Shown here piece after piece: positions 44,277 through 55,526 of a stretch of 64,000 nt of DNA. The position numbers were made by a program, and so were the translations under genes. Each line of letters opens with the position of its first letter. Position 1 is the stretch's first letter. Origin of the DNA: Liolophura sinensis. Taxonomy: Eukaryota; Mollusca; Polyplacophora; Chitonida; Chitonidae. Where the stretch lies: positions 12,164,017 through 12,228,016 of the forward strand of contig NC_088307.1 in the NCBI RefSeq assembly GCF_032854445.1, read 5' to 3'. The notes beneath the pieces were generated by a model. The model was not told the DNA's origin and made no database searches. It saw only the letters and a program-made list of their open reading frames with translations.

Positions 44277-44546
44277 GTTTTGATTGGTGTCTTACGCCGT
44301 ACTCAAGAATATTTCACTTATGCAACGCCGGCCAGCATGATGGTGGGAGGAAACCGGGCAGACCTTCCCACGTACGCCGTGGCTGAGATGGTCAGTACGT
44401 GGGAAGGTCTACAGCAACCTATGGATGGTCCAGGGCTTCCCCCGGTCTCTATCCAGTTTCCTCCCACCATAATGATGGCCGCCGTCCCATAAATGAAATA
44501 TTTTTGAGCACGGCGTAAAACACCAATCAAATAAATAAATCTCGGC
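44277..44546. repeat. Inverted SINE-A dimer 1 (head-to-head)
   Basis: A reversed SINE-A (44277-44375) meets a forward one (44393-44546) around the centre 'ACGCCGTGGCTGAGATGGT'. The outer ends are the two A/T-rich tails, so the whole unit can fold into a hairpin. Confidence 0.85.
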
Positions 44547-44572
44547 CACGGAGTTAAATGCACTCAAATGAT

Positions 44573-44772
44573 AGAATAACCCACGACCATCCGCAGGTTG
44601 CTGCAGACCTTCCCACGTACGCCGTGGCTGAGATGGTTAGTACGTGGGAAGGTCTGCAGCAACCTGTGGATGGTCGAGGGTTTGACCCTGGGTCTGCCTG
44701 GTTTCTTCCCTCCATAATGCCGGCCGCAGACATACATGTATAAGTGAAACATTGTTGAAATAAATACATCAA
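44573..44772. repeat. Inverted SINE-A dimer 2, same centre
   Basis: 'CCATCCGCAGGTTGCTGCAG' is mirrored by 'CTGCAGCAACCTGTGGATGG' around the same centre 'ACGCCGTGGCTGAGATGGT' as dimer 1. The left tail is missing and the right tail is worn. Confidence 0.85.
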
Positions 44773-46391
44773 AATGCTGTGTTGTCATCACATATAACAT
44801 TCAGCGGACTTAAAAACAATGCCTAAAATACACAACATCCCTAACATCGGATTCCACTCTGTTTGACATTGTCCACATAATACCGTTTTCATACTATTTA
44901 ACTAATGGTGCTGATATGTTCTTGAAAGTTGTCTAAGCATTATCCCAAAAAAGGTGTCTGAAATATATTGAATAATCGCTAATTTAACATGGTTATCGTT
45001 TTTTTTTCTCTGTCGTATGTAAGCGATATAAAAATCAATGCTGTACGCAGCCACCTACCTTTCAGATCGTTGATCTGTATAGGTCTAGTTATAGTGCTGA
45101 AGTCCTGAATAAGCACATGTTCAACACCTTTCTTTTATATGCCTTACCTCATATGACGTCAATATATGTAAATTAATTACTGGACGTAAATGTCATGGGA
45201 AATTTGCCAGAAATAACCACAGATTTATTATCTCACACAAACGATGAATAAAATCCGTCTTTGTCCATTTTAGTCACCTCACCGTGTGACACTTATGCAA
45301 AGAGAGGATTAAGAGGGTACTTCCGATGCTGAATTCAGGCCTGAGCAGGCGTCTGAAATATTCGTCCCCGCCAAAAATGGAACCCACTCAGCTACATCCT
45401 CTGTCGTAATTGACCTCCATTACCCTTGACATTTTCATCCTGTTGGACCGTCGCTCATGTTCATAAGCTATACCGCTTTGGTCAAGATGGCCAACATCTG
45501 TATCAGGGATGCTATTTAGAGGGCTGACATTGTTAGCAGAAAGACTATCGTCAGGTTCACACTCAAACATACCCATATATGTGGTATATACTCCTTTCCG
45601 TTAGCGTATACATCTACATACAAGGTTTCATTTCACTCCACGAGGAAATTACGAAACTTTCCTATCCCTAAAATAACACCGCTCAGAACAACCGTGGGAA
45701 AACCGGGCTCAAATTGTCTAAATGCTCATGCGCTGATTAATTTTCTTCATTCAAACAAAATTTACAAAAATTACAATTAAGCAGATGTGTTCAAAAAATT
45801 CCGCAGGAGTAAAAGGCTTCAAAACTATACGAGAGCCGAGGTGGATAGCGGTACAATGACCAAGGAGCCTCTTACCACTGCGGTCGCTGTGAGTTCTCAT
45901 GTATTTCACTGTAAGCCTATATAATGTTGGCCATCGTCTTATAAGTTAAATATTTTTGAGTCAAATAAATCAAATAAATAACTATTTATCAATATTCCTG
46001 CAGCCTTTGTCCCGCTTATTCACGCATAATCTTCTCCGCGATATGATTGCAATATCATTAAAGACGTACAGCGCAGAGAGTAAAACCAGAGCAGTGAGGA
46101 CATTGTGAAAGCTGACAAATGGCAACACGTGAAATACGGCCTCGCGTAATGCTTCTATCGTAATCCGGACAGACGTCATATCAGCAAATCGTCAGTGTTA
46201 GTTCAACGTTAATATAGCAACCGTTAAATAAAGAAATAAATAACTCTGAAAGAAAAGAAGTACAACTCACTTCGTTTATAATGAAATCGTTATTTTAACA
46301 AATGAACAGGATAATTAATCTTTCTTAATTACATGTTTCCTCACTTTCTTCTGCGAAGCAGTCAGTTTCGTCAGCGCAATTGGTCGGTATC
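44773..46391. other. Non-genic stretch
   Basis: Two minus-strand ORFs (45388-45576, 62 residues; 45982-46179, 65 residues) have protein-like composition but no motif or splice support. The second shares 'TGTTGCCATTTG' and 'CTGCTCTGGT' with repeats at 36.9 and 47.4 kb. A worn SINE-A occupies 45833-45984. Confidence 0.4.
45833..45984 (+). repeat. SINE-A, worn, internally deleted
   Basis: 'GCGGTCGCTGTGAGTTCTCA' close to 'TAATGTTGGCCATCG' and a duplicated TCAAATAAA tail. Confidence 0.7.
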
Positions 46392-46728
46392 TTATGGTTT
46401 TGTCAGAGCAAAAGTACTCAAAGTACTCTGAGACTTGGTAGGTAAACCGAGCTGTTGATCCCGTTCCTCGGCAGCTTTCAACGTGTCGTCAGATCTGAAC
46501 TTTTTCATGGAAATGCGTCGAAGAATTTCTTTAAATGCCTCTATCGTCACTCGCTTTTCTTCCTTTCTGGGGAAGTAGATATGTTTATCGGGTTTGGACT
46601 GAACCGGACCTTTATTGACGGACCGTTGACGAAGGTTCCCGATAAGCAGGCTTCGTTTTCAACTGGACACCATATCCTGTGAAATACTGTCTCGGGGGAG
46701 GGTCGCCCCCGTCTGATTTGACCTCCAT
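46392..46728 (-). CDS. Small basic protein, unrecognised, one frameshift
   Basis: A strong acceptor (AATTTGTTTTGCAG) at 46732 is followed after three bases by an ATG in good context (ATCATGG). The frame reads MEVKSDGGDPPPRQYFTGYG and on to 'STVRQ', then meets TAA. Dropping one base at 46611-46616 continues into 'KGPVQSKPDKHIYFPRKEEK', 'AFKEILRRISMKKFRSDDTL', 'AAEERDQQLGLP' and a stop at 46392, about 111 residues in all. The second part is strongly charged and probably helical, with no signal peptide or membrane segment, so a cytoplasmic or ciliary/nuclear small protein is possible. I recognise no family. The coherent composition on both sides of the break and the flanking splice site argue for a genuine gene. 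Confidence 0.55.
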
Positions 46729-46835
46729 GATCTGCAAAACAAATTAGTAAAATACTAGACAATTATAAGAAATACAAAGAGATTGAGAACAGTACATCAT
46801 CGTGAAAGTAAATTATGTAATATTTGTTCTTTTTT

Positions 46836-46906
46836 CATGTATTTATTTGATTGGCATTTCACGCCCGTACTCAAAAATATTTCACTTATATTACGGTGCA
46901 TTCTAA
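46836..46906 (-). repeat. SINE-A tail fragment
   Basis: 'TGTATTTATTTGATTGGCAT' to 'TTCACTTATATTACGG'. Confidence 0.75.
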
Positions 46907-47221
46907 AGTAGAAATGTACCTGCTTGCTCCGTTGAGATTACATCTCTTACATACTTGCTATTTACAACAGCGACGTCAAAAATGAGGCTCGTGCATTACG
47001 TCCCCTACTCTGAGATGACTACTTTCACCTTATGTAAACAGCTGCACGTGATGACGAACGTACCGAACTGTTCAGTTCCGTAGGATCACGTAAAAAGGCG
47101 TATGATCTCGACTGACCACAGAGACCGGGATTGCTGCTAGAGGAAACCGAACCAAACCGAGGAAACAGAGGAAATTGGGGAAACCTATGTTCTATGTACG
47201 TCTGAAGAGGAAGCCCGTATC

Positions 47222-47270
47222 AGAATTATTTTTGAGTTTGCGGCGTAAAACACAAGTCAAATAAATTTTA
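47222..47270 (+). repeat. SINE-A tail stub
   Basis: 'GCGGCGTAAAACACAAGTCA' plus AATAAAT. Confidence 0.65.
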
Positions 47271-47570
47271 AAAAATCGTTTACAGGATAAAGACATTTTT
47301 ACATGAAACCGTCAAGGAAAAGAGAGAAAAAGGAACGGCCATGATATGGTTTGGGACATGTCATTGTACTACGGCGCGTGCAAGTTTTTACTGTTTAAGC
47401 GTTTGCATGACTAGTTTGAATAAAACCGTGAGATACGGTTACTTGTGGCCATTTGCCAACTATCATATTGTCATCGCTGCTCTGGGTATACTCTATATAC
47501 TGTACACTGTATTTCATTGGTCATAATAACTAGTTAGACATACACAGTAACCACAGCGTTTTTTCACTTA

Positions 47571-47823
47571 CACTCAAAAAATTAATCTGGTAATTTTAAC
47601 AGAAAGTCTGTTGTCTGAGTGATGCTAGAATGTGTTCTGTTATTGTAACATAGTACTGTGTCACATTCAACATATTATCCTGTTAGTTTAATAGAATCTT
47701 TATGTTGAATGAACGTGTGTTATATTTAACAGAATAATCTGTTGCAATAGCAGAATACACTCTAGCATCGCGCAGACAACAGAATTCCTCCTAAAATTAA
47801 TTTTAAGATTAATTTTTTGAGTG
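47571..47823. repeat. Palindromic MITE-like element, best copy
   Basis: 253 bp, starting CACTCAAAAAATTAATCTG and ending AGATTAATTTTTTGAGTG, flanked by TA on both sides. The subterminal 'GTGATGCTAGAATGTG' mirrors 'ACACTCTAGCATCGC'. No ORF. TA target site and CACTC ends suggest a Tc1/mariner-type non-autonomous element. Confidence 0.85.
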
Positions 47824-48030
47824 TAACTTCCTTCATATCTTCATAATGCAAGGTATGGATCAAAACATATGTGTTTAATTTTAATTTTAAAATTTTAATA
47901 AGACTTAACACTAAGCATTACACACTCATTCAAACTATCCATTACACTTAACAGTTTCTTTCGTAACGACGTGTAGGGAGCAGTACATTTAGTTCCACGT
48001 ACAGGAGAATTTGGGTTTAATTAATCATAG

Positions 48031-48252
48031 TTGGTTAGCGTGCTGGTGCATCGTAATGTCTCAGGAGCCTCTCACCAATGCGGTCGAGGTGAAGCTCATG
48101 CTGTCTTCCTCTCCGGCTGTATGTGCCATGGGAAGGTCTGCAGCAACCTGCAGATGGTCCTAGGTTTCCCCCGGGCTCTACCCGGTTTTTTCCCACCATA
48201 ACGCTGGCCGCCGTCGGATAAGTGAAATATTCTTGAGTACGGCGTAATAATT
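48031..48252 (+). repeat. SINE-A, head to body
   Basis: 'TGGTTAGCGTGCTGGTGCAT', 'GAGCCTCTCACCAATGCGGT', through 'TTCTTGAGTACGGCGTAA'; A/T tail lost. Confidence 0.85.
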
Positions 48253-48287
48253 TAATATATTGTTCATGTTATTTTAGTTATTTGTTA

Positions 48288-48590
48288 GATCCATTGATGT
48301 TTTACGCCGTAGGCCTACTCATGAAAGTTTCACTTAAACGATGGCGACCAGCGTTATATAGTGGTAGAAAACCGGGCAGAGTATGGGTTAACCCATGCAC
48401 GACATGTTCATGTTGAGAACAGACCTTCCCCCACGTTATTTAAACGACATCAAATGCAGAAACAATGCATGATATTACATCACACTAATTTCACCACTGA
48501 GAAATCTCCCTTCATGAACATGAACCATTCTGATTTTTGATTGGTGTTTAACGCCGTGTTTAAGAAGTTTTCACTTATCGAAGATCGTTA
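48288..48590 (-). repeat. Two SINE-A fragments in reverse
   Basis: 48288-48440 ('GATGTTTTACGCCGTAGG' to 'GAACAGACCTTCCCC') and 48534-48590 ('GATTGGTGTTTAACGCCGTG'). Confidence 0.7.
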
Positions 48591-49261
48591 ACATCGGGAC
48601 AAGTGCCGGTTTACACTCGCCAACATAGGCCTACCTGATTCGCGCAGACACGCCAGTGAAAACATTGTCCAAATAACATGGGAGTTAAAACAAAATCCTG
48701 CTTTGTGGCCTCGTAAGTCTAAAACCAACTCACAATTTACATATGGCTGCTGTTTTGTCCAACATACTTTCATTATGGGTTATTACGAGGGCTATAATTC
48801 TCTGAATAAGGTCCAATATTGCTGTTCATTTCCGTATACCTTTTTATGTCACCTTTGTGACCATGTCGTCTGCCTATTAACGCGGTCGCGTGGGAGTGAA
48901 GTGCCCGGATGTCCGCGGTCTCACATGCATGATGGCGGTCACGTTTATGGAACTTAAACATAATGAAGTACAATCGCTAAAGAACATGAGTGTGAAAAAC
49001 TGGATTGATGTTATTTACACTTTTTGCTTTATCAGCAGACAAAAGTAGGGTCAAAAGTAGATTTTGCTATTTTTAATATTTGAACGACACAAGAATTTTT
49101 TTTTCTAATCTACAGTAATAAATGACACTGTTATTGTCGTGATTACTTTCTTTATATATAATTAAAAGATTCCCACATATGTTGCTCATTGATTCTCTAA
49201 CCAAATGTACTGTTCTTGGAACCTGTTTGTAATATGATGTCTCAAACATTATTCGATCAAA

Positions 49262-49600
49262 CTTACAAGAGAGCGGTAGATCCAGGGTCAGTCATGGGTC
49301 GGGACACACCTAAGACTTTAAAAGAGGAAGTTTTATCTTCCTCGCTTGACGTGAAGAGGATAGTGCAACGACTGGTTGACCCGTATCATAATGGCTTGGG
49401 CGGGGTGTAGGCCTATTTCTTGCCTTCTCTATGTCGCCTCAGTGAAGCAGCACTAGGTCTATATAACGGAGTGGTGGAAATCCGTCCTTCAACAAAGAGG
49501 CACGTTACACGTACATGCACTCTAAGGAATCCTTCGCATTGATATGACTGAAAAATTGTTAAGTGCAGCCTTAAACCCCAAGCACTCACTCACCTAAGCT
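49262..49600 (+). repeat. SINE-B2, near full length
   Basis: 'GGTAGATCCAGGGTCAGTCA' (head), 'GAAATCCGTCCTTCAACAAA', 'TTAAACCCCAAGCACTCACT' (tail). Confidence 0.88.
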
Positions 49601-49930
49601 AACAACATATCAGACTATTACTTTGATGAAATGTGAGACATCTGATTATCAATTTTAGTTTGTAATAAATATCCATTAAATATATTCCCTGTATAATTCG
49701 TAAGACAAAACTGATTTTAAATACCAATATTGGACAAAAATGATATTATCTTACGTATTTAACGGCATAGAGTAAGCTGATGGCTAGCAACGAATATTTT
49801 TAGCTTGGCCCGTTTCATCGGCAACATCTGTTACATAACAACTTCAGCCGCATACTGCGGGGATGGCCTTGCGTCAGCTAGCAGAAGATCTTTCACTGTG
49901 AACAGGTTGGCAATCAGCCTGGCCCCGGGA

Positions 49931-51814
49931 TCACAAAGCAAGCTTAGACTTAAGTCAAAATTTCAATCATTAAACTTCCTAATACTTGCGGCCGTTCCTA
50001 TCGAATCTTGACATTATTGATGTACGAAATGGCAGCATTAAGTTGTCTAAATTTGTGTTTTTATTTGGTGTGTAGGCCTATAATTGTAAACATAATTAAT
50101 ATATAGCATTTTCCAGTGTGTGTGTCTTTCATACTATAGGCTTACACCGTGGGTATATATACCGACACACGATTTAATGTACACGCCAGTCAGTATCATG
50201 TTGAAATATACATAACATGTACATATGGTAGTTTATACCATGGTTAGGAATACATTTCACCGTCTTCCCGCACCCCCCGCACCCACCTCCCACGAATGCG
50301 AGGAAACAAGTGACAATGCACCTTTATTTTTAAAAACATGCTTTTAAAATATAAAGTTCAAACAATGTTAACCATTAAGTTCGTGCATAACGTTTGCGAT
50401 ATTGTCTAACGTTCGCTTTCTTTATTACTTTGTTTCTTTATTTATTTATGTATTATTTATTTATTGTTTTTGTTTATTTTTTGCTTATTTGTTACTGTGA
50501 GCTCTGGATGGACAAGAAGGCGTGGATTTTTTTTTCCAGGCGTTGTCAGAAACCATGAATTGAGTTATCTACCTTCGCAGAGCTCTCCCGTAGAAACAGG
50601 GTAAATAGCATCAAAATGGCGCTCTATTTGGCATCCGTTGAAACATGTTTGAAGTTGTAAACGTTTGCAAAGAAGACGAAACTTCCCCACGTTCTTTATG
50701 AATTTTCGGCGACATGGTGCGTACTACGTCTTTCTCATTACATGGTCTTGATTTCTTTCATAGACACAACTGTCTTCTTACACTGGTTACATATGAATCT
50801 GATTTCAGTGGCTGAATTTTACTTCTGAATTAATCTTTCCTTCAGTTTAGATTTCAGACTTTCTCACGTTGTACATGTATTTTGCATATGTTTTTGCCTT
50901 TTTTGGGTTAGCGAACCTAACTATTTTTGACCTAAATACATTACCGGCGATTGGAATGAAGCAATAGATCACGTAACTAAAGTAATTCTTGATGAATGCA
51001 GATAATGCCCAATAGAGTAATATCATTAATTTAGGGGGCCTACTGATGAAGAGATGCTCACTTTGAATAATTTTTGACTAGCTGATCTTGGCCTCATCAA
51101 CATCAACAGTCACATAAAGACCATATAGCTGTGATTAGATGGAAGATTCAAGCTGATGTCATTATCTACTGAAATGTTTGTTCAGCCATGCGATTTTCTA
51201 TGTAGCTGTACCCAATACTGTATATATTTTAATGCTGCGCTACATGTATGAACATGACTATATAAAGTGCTAGTGCTACAGATAATGTAACAACTATGTT
51301 GTTGCAAATATGTAAAGTTCTCTGAATCGAAGAGCGGCTTTTACAAAAGCTACACTCCGAGACACGATCAGATGTGTCAGGATATTTTGCTCTGTCTAAG
51401 TGCATAAGAGTTGCCTTGTACTTTTAATATAAACTCTTTTGTTGTAGCTGTTCAGATAAATAATCAAAGATGAAGAAAGGAAGGTGGGGGTTTTCTTGGC
51501 ATTAAGTGCTTGATTACAATGTACCACTGCCAGTGAGAAATGTGCAACAGGCCATGCTTTCGTTTGAAGACATCAAGTGAAACATGTGCTTTTTCCACGA
51601 GTAAGACACGGAAGAAAGCTTTTTGCCATGTAACTCTCCTGGCTGTGCCACTCGATTTGGATCTGTTGGCTCTGTTAATGTCATCACCAAGTGCATGTTG
51701 TTAATAAAATCAATCAAAGAAGACATCTGCTGTGTCTCATGGAAATTGAGCTGGTGAAATCAAGATCCAAGCAATACATGTTACATATTTGTTCACTGCC
51801 CTTGAGCGAGGAAA
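49931..51814. other. Non-genic stretch, possible 5' region of the 54.7 kb gene
   Basis: A 'CATCAAAATGGCGC' start-like site at about 50610-50625 opens only 14 codons. The area 50480-50720 is less AT-rich than its flanks and could hold a 5' UTR exon, but no promoter or splice site decides this. Confidence 0.25.
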
Positions 51815-52046
51815 AAGGACTGGTTGGCCTGGTGTCAGCATAATGTGACTGGGTGTTATGTCACGTCTTGTGTTTTTGGCATAATACTTCAGTGGGCGGC
51901 AGCACTTTGGTATATTTGGCAGCATGGATTCACCCTGTCATATGAAGACTCAAAATATATACACACATCTATTGACTCCTCATTGTCATATGACTGACAA
52001 ATTGCTAAGTATGACATTAAACCCCAAGCATACATGTACATACATA
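51815..52046 (+). repeat. SINE-B1 without head
   Basis: 'TCAGCATAATGTGACTGGGT', 'GGCAGCACTTTGGTATATTT', 'CATTAAACCCCAAGCATACA'. Confidence 0.85.
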
Positions 52047-52164
52047 AAATAAGAAACCTTCACAAAAGTGTTTCAGATCGAGTAAGAGTACTGATGCAAC
52101 TTGATCAGTCAAGCACCCAGAATTTGGCAATCTTCTAAAATATGGCTCATTTATATTCCGTACC

Positions 52165-52497
52165 CATTCAAACCCTTGTATATTCTCAGCAAACGAGCTA
52201 TCAGAGTGATTAAACTTAAATACTTAAACTTATATTTATGACATTGAAAATTCTTAACATGTTTAAGCTAAACATTTTCTCTCAAGTCTTAAAAGCTCAT
52301 AAATTAATACATCACCTATTCCAACTGCCCACTGACTTTCGTTGCCAATTTAGAAGACAGCATGAAAGACACTTTTATCCGACAAGATTTAATCCCTACA
52401 ATCTCTACCAACCCTTTTCCTACATAACCTTAGCCAACCACACACTAAAACACAGCTGTCCACAAGCATGGAATTACCTCTCACCTCTGCTTTAATC
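52165..52497 (+). pseudogene. LINE ORF2 C-terminal remnant
   Basis: The plus strand reads 'LSKRAIRVIKLKYLN', then after a frame change 'LKILNMFKLNIFSQVLKAHK', 'HERHFYPTRFN' and 'CPQAWNYLSPLL' before a stop. The order 'KRAIR.I', 'PLF..L.IL', 'H.Y.TR', 'WN.L' is the region after the RT domain in many non-LTR retrotransposons. The RT catalytic domain itself is missing. Clade not assigned. Confidence 0.65.
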
Positions 52498-52715
52498 AGT
52501 TACTTCCACATCACTATTTAAAATAGAAGACTTTCTTCTAGAAAAAAACTGAACACTCATGTTTCCCCTGACTAATCTTATTATCTATAAATAATGTATT
52601 TATATCTTTGTATGCATATATTTGTAGGTGTGCATCTGTATATATATGCGTGTTCATTTGTAAATTAACAACATTTTAATGCATGCACATGTATATCACT
52701 CTTAAATTCTATTTC

Positions 52716-52862
52716 ATACGTGGGAAGGTCTTCCAGCAACCTGCGGATGGTCGTGGGTTTCCACAAGGCTCTGCCTGGTTTCCTCCTACCATAATTGTGG
52801 TCGTATAACTGAAATATTCTTGAGTACGGTGTTAAACACCAATCAAATAAATAAATAAATTC
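52716..52862 (+). repeat. SINE-A 3' half
   Basis: 'ACGTGGGAAGGTCTTCCAGC' to 'CACCAATCAAATAAATAAAT'. Confidence 0.88.
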
Positions 52863-53057
52863 TGTTTACCCTGGAATAGAACCAGCTCATTAAGTTTTTA
52901 TCCCACCATCGTGTTATATTTACTCGTGTATTACTGTTGACTTCATGTCTTCTAAGGTTTATATGTGTCACGTAGTGAAACTGGCGAATAAATGATTCAA
53001 GAATTAAAACAAAACAAAAAATGTAGTAAACCTTGATTTGTCTCGAAACAAGATTGT

Positions 53058-53393
53058 GAGTAGGTTGTGGCCAGATGGTTAAGATTGTTGTCTTTTTGCT
53101 AGAACCAAGTAGGTAAGGGTTCAAACTCAGGCATGAATAGGAGAGTGCGTATAGTCTCGAGAGTATGTGGTCACTACTTGTGGTTGTTATTACTGACTAG
53201 TGTTCATTGAAGACCAGTTGTCTTCAGTCTTTATGGTGTGCATGCATGCTTATGTACATCACAAATGGGAAGGTTTGCCAAGACTGGGTGGTTTACCCCA
53301 GGCACTCAAGTTTCTTCCAACCACACAAATGACTGCCATCATACAAGTGAAAAATTCTTCGAGTTAAATAACAAGCAAATAAAGTAACAAATT
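53058..53393 (+). repeat. SINE-C, tRNA-derived, near full length
   Basis: Head 'GTGGCCAGATGGTTAAGATT' (box A-like) and 'GTAAGGGTTCAAACTC' (box B-like), body 'GAAGACCAGTTGTCTTC', 'GGTGGTTTACCCCAGGCACT', and a 3' part resembling SINE-A ('CAAGTGAAAAATTCTTCGAG'). A second copy is at 60850-61042. Confidence 0.7.
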
Positions 53394-53971
53394 AATGCAC
53401 ATCAATGTATGAGTCTAACCTACTTTTGCTTTTTGCGGCGATTTTGGGTGTGATAAGCTTTATCTTGAAACACATGACTTCTCAGGAAATGTTTTCCAAG
53501 TTCATGCACAAGTGGAATCTATTTTACATGTATATGTTTCTACATGTATTTTCTATTATCTGATAGTGTTGTAGGGCTCTAATACAAAAGGTACATAAGA
53601 CTAAAGGGAGGTAATAAATAAGCTACATGTAACTTTATGTGTTACCTCCCTTAGTACATAGCTCTTGGGCCAGCTTGTTCAAAACTGGTTTAAGACTCAA
53701 TACCAAATTTAACTTTAAGCCAAGGCTTGAATTATGTATTAGCCTGTAAAAAAATTGTGTACCATTATATTAAGTATAATGACTTATACTTTGATTATGG
53801 ACAACTGCATTGGCTGCAGAGTTTTCCTAAATTTAAATATAAAATATGACTTAATTACCAGTATTAGCTAATACACTTCTGAACAACTGGGCCGTGGATA
53901 GGCATGCTTTATGACACTGGGATTATCACTGGGTAGGTCATGGATGGCACCCAAATCAGTTAAATGACACA

Positions 53972-54125
53972 AAGATTTATTTATTTATTTATTTGATTGG
54001 TGTTTTTACCCTGCACTCAAGAATATTTCATTTATATGACAGTGGCCAGCATTATGGTGGGAGGAAACCGGGCCCAGCTCGGGAAACCCATGACCATCTA
54101 CAGGTTGCTAGAAGACCTTCTCATG
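53972..54125 (-). repeat. SINE-A without head
   Basis: 'TTTATTTATTTATTTGATTG' to 'GGTTGCTAGAAGACCTTCTC'; ends about 560 bp before the candidate exon at 54691. Confidence 0.88.
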
Positions 54126-54690
54126 GGACACAAAAAGAGAGCGCACTACTTTTAATGTATTAATGGCACAGCTATATAGGTACATCATAGTAATGGAAAG
54201 CGTAAGTCTTTTTCTCACATGTATAAGGATATTTGACAAATTAATTTGATATTTTTGGCTTTGCATTACAGTTTTTTATGCTACATATCCCCATAAATAT
54301 GTACATGTGTCTTTCCCCTCCATCACACCCCTTTCCCACTGTTCTCACTGTACAAATTCATCTTTTAATTTGGACACCCTAATGTGGGCTAAATTGTTTT
54401 CAAATGTTACAAAAACTTGAAATTAAAGCCTTGTATACCAGGGCATATACAAGCGATATTACATGTACATCTTTGTATTGTCAGTGCACATGAGTATGGG
54501 AAATTTTTTCCAAACATTGAAGTTAAATTTATCAGGCAATAGTCCCATAACTCTGGGTTTTTTTTTTTTTTTAGGATTTGGTGTATTTTGGATGACTGTA
54601 ATTAAAGTGTATCAAAATGTCCTAGCTTTTATTTGATCTTGTCCTGAATATATCAACATTTGTGTTGAATGTATTTGTATTCTCTTGCAG

Positions 54691-54880
54691 ACCTTCTGTC
54701 ATGGCTAATGAAGTGAAAACCAGTGTGCACTTTGGTGTCTTTAGAACAGACACTGTGACCAAGTGAAACATTCAGGTAGCTTTGGCAAAGGGCAACTGTC
54801 CAGGATGTACCGTGGAAGGAAAGTGACGGATCCCGTGCCAAAAGTTCGGGGAACAGAAATTTATGACTCCTCCCTCACAG
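54691..54880 (+). CDS. Candidate first coding exon of a plus-strand gene, unrecognised
   Basis: A 190-bp segment lies between a consensus acceptor (ATTCTCTTGCAG) and a donor CAG|GTAAAG. ATG at 54701 opens MANEVKTSVHFGVFRTDTVT and then TGA at 54764. One extra base there would carry the frame into 'KHSGSFGKGQLSRMYRGRKV', 'TDPVPKVRGTEIYDSSLT', ending one base into a codon at the donor. Alternatively translation starts at the second ATG (54805). No domain recognised. It would be exon 2, with the 5' UTR exon to the left and a long intron (over 9 kb) to the right. Confidence 0.4.
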
Positions 54881-55526
54881 GTAAAGGTGTAGGACTTGGT
54901 AAAACAACCTTAAAGTTCACCCATGACTTAGAGGTGTTAGTAAGGTGTTTTAGGTTTTGTCTGGAAGGCAGGCTGATATCCTACTGTGTAGATAGGTTTT
55001 ACATGTATTTTGACCTACATACATGTATATGTAGCGGCATATGCATTCTTCTATATCATTAAGAAAAAGAATCGTACAGGGCATTCTGTGATCTAGATTA
55101 CAAAGGCATTCGGCCTGCATGTCATTGGATATTTGAGCTATTTGTTGTATTCTCGCCCCACATTGGTCCTGTGCCTAGTTGACAGTTTCGAGGGAGGAAT
55201 TTATTCTGAGAGACAATACTGATCATCTCGTGGGTCTGTTTACTTACCTGTGGGCTTTTGTGCTTCTTATTTATGATCATAATACAGGTAGATGTTAGGT
55301 ATAAATTCTAACATTGTTATTGACGACCACCTTCTCAACTTTACACATCAATTTGCACTGTAACAAAACGCAACAACACAAAGTGTCAAATACCTGCTCA
55401 TGCATGCACATGTAAAGTACTGCTGGTTGAGTGGGTAAAAGAGCTTTCCTTGCGGATTTTGACTCAGAAAAGGGGCATATACACAGGTACATGGACTGTA
55501 TTTGGACTGTCACTATAAAAGTTACT

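Larger units (their letters stand above)
47340..49930 (+). repeat. Duplicated segment, right copy
   Basis: Partner of 36900-38770, lengthened by a MITE (47571-47823), three SINE-A pieces (48031-48590) and its own SINE-B2 (49262-49600). The short ORFs in it (for example 47341-47526 and 48703-48957) have no counterpart kept open in the left copy and are not supported as genes. Confidence 0.65.

Noticed and set aside
45388-45576. 62-residue minus-strand ORF with acidic, protein-like composition
   Set aside because: No splice sites, no family motif and no good start context; kept as a possible exon remnant only.
45982-46179. 65-residue minus-strand ORF with a hydrophobic stretch
   Set aside because: Shares blocks with repeats at 36.9 and 47.4 kb, so it is more likely repeat-derived.
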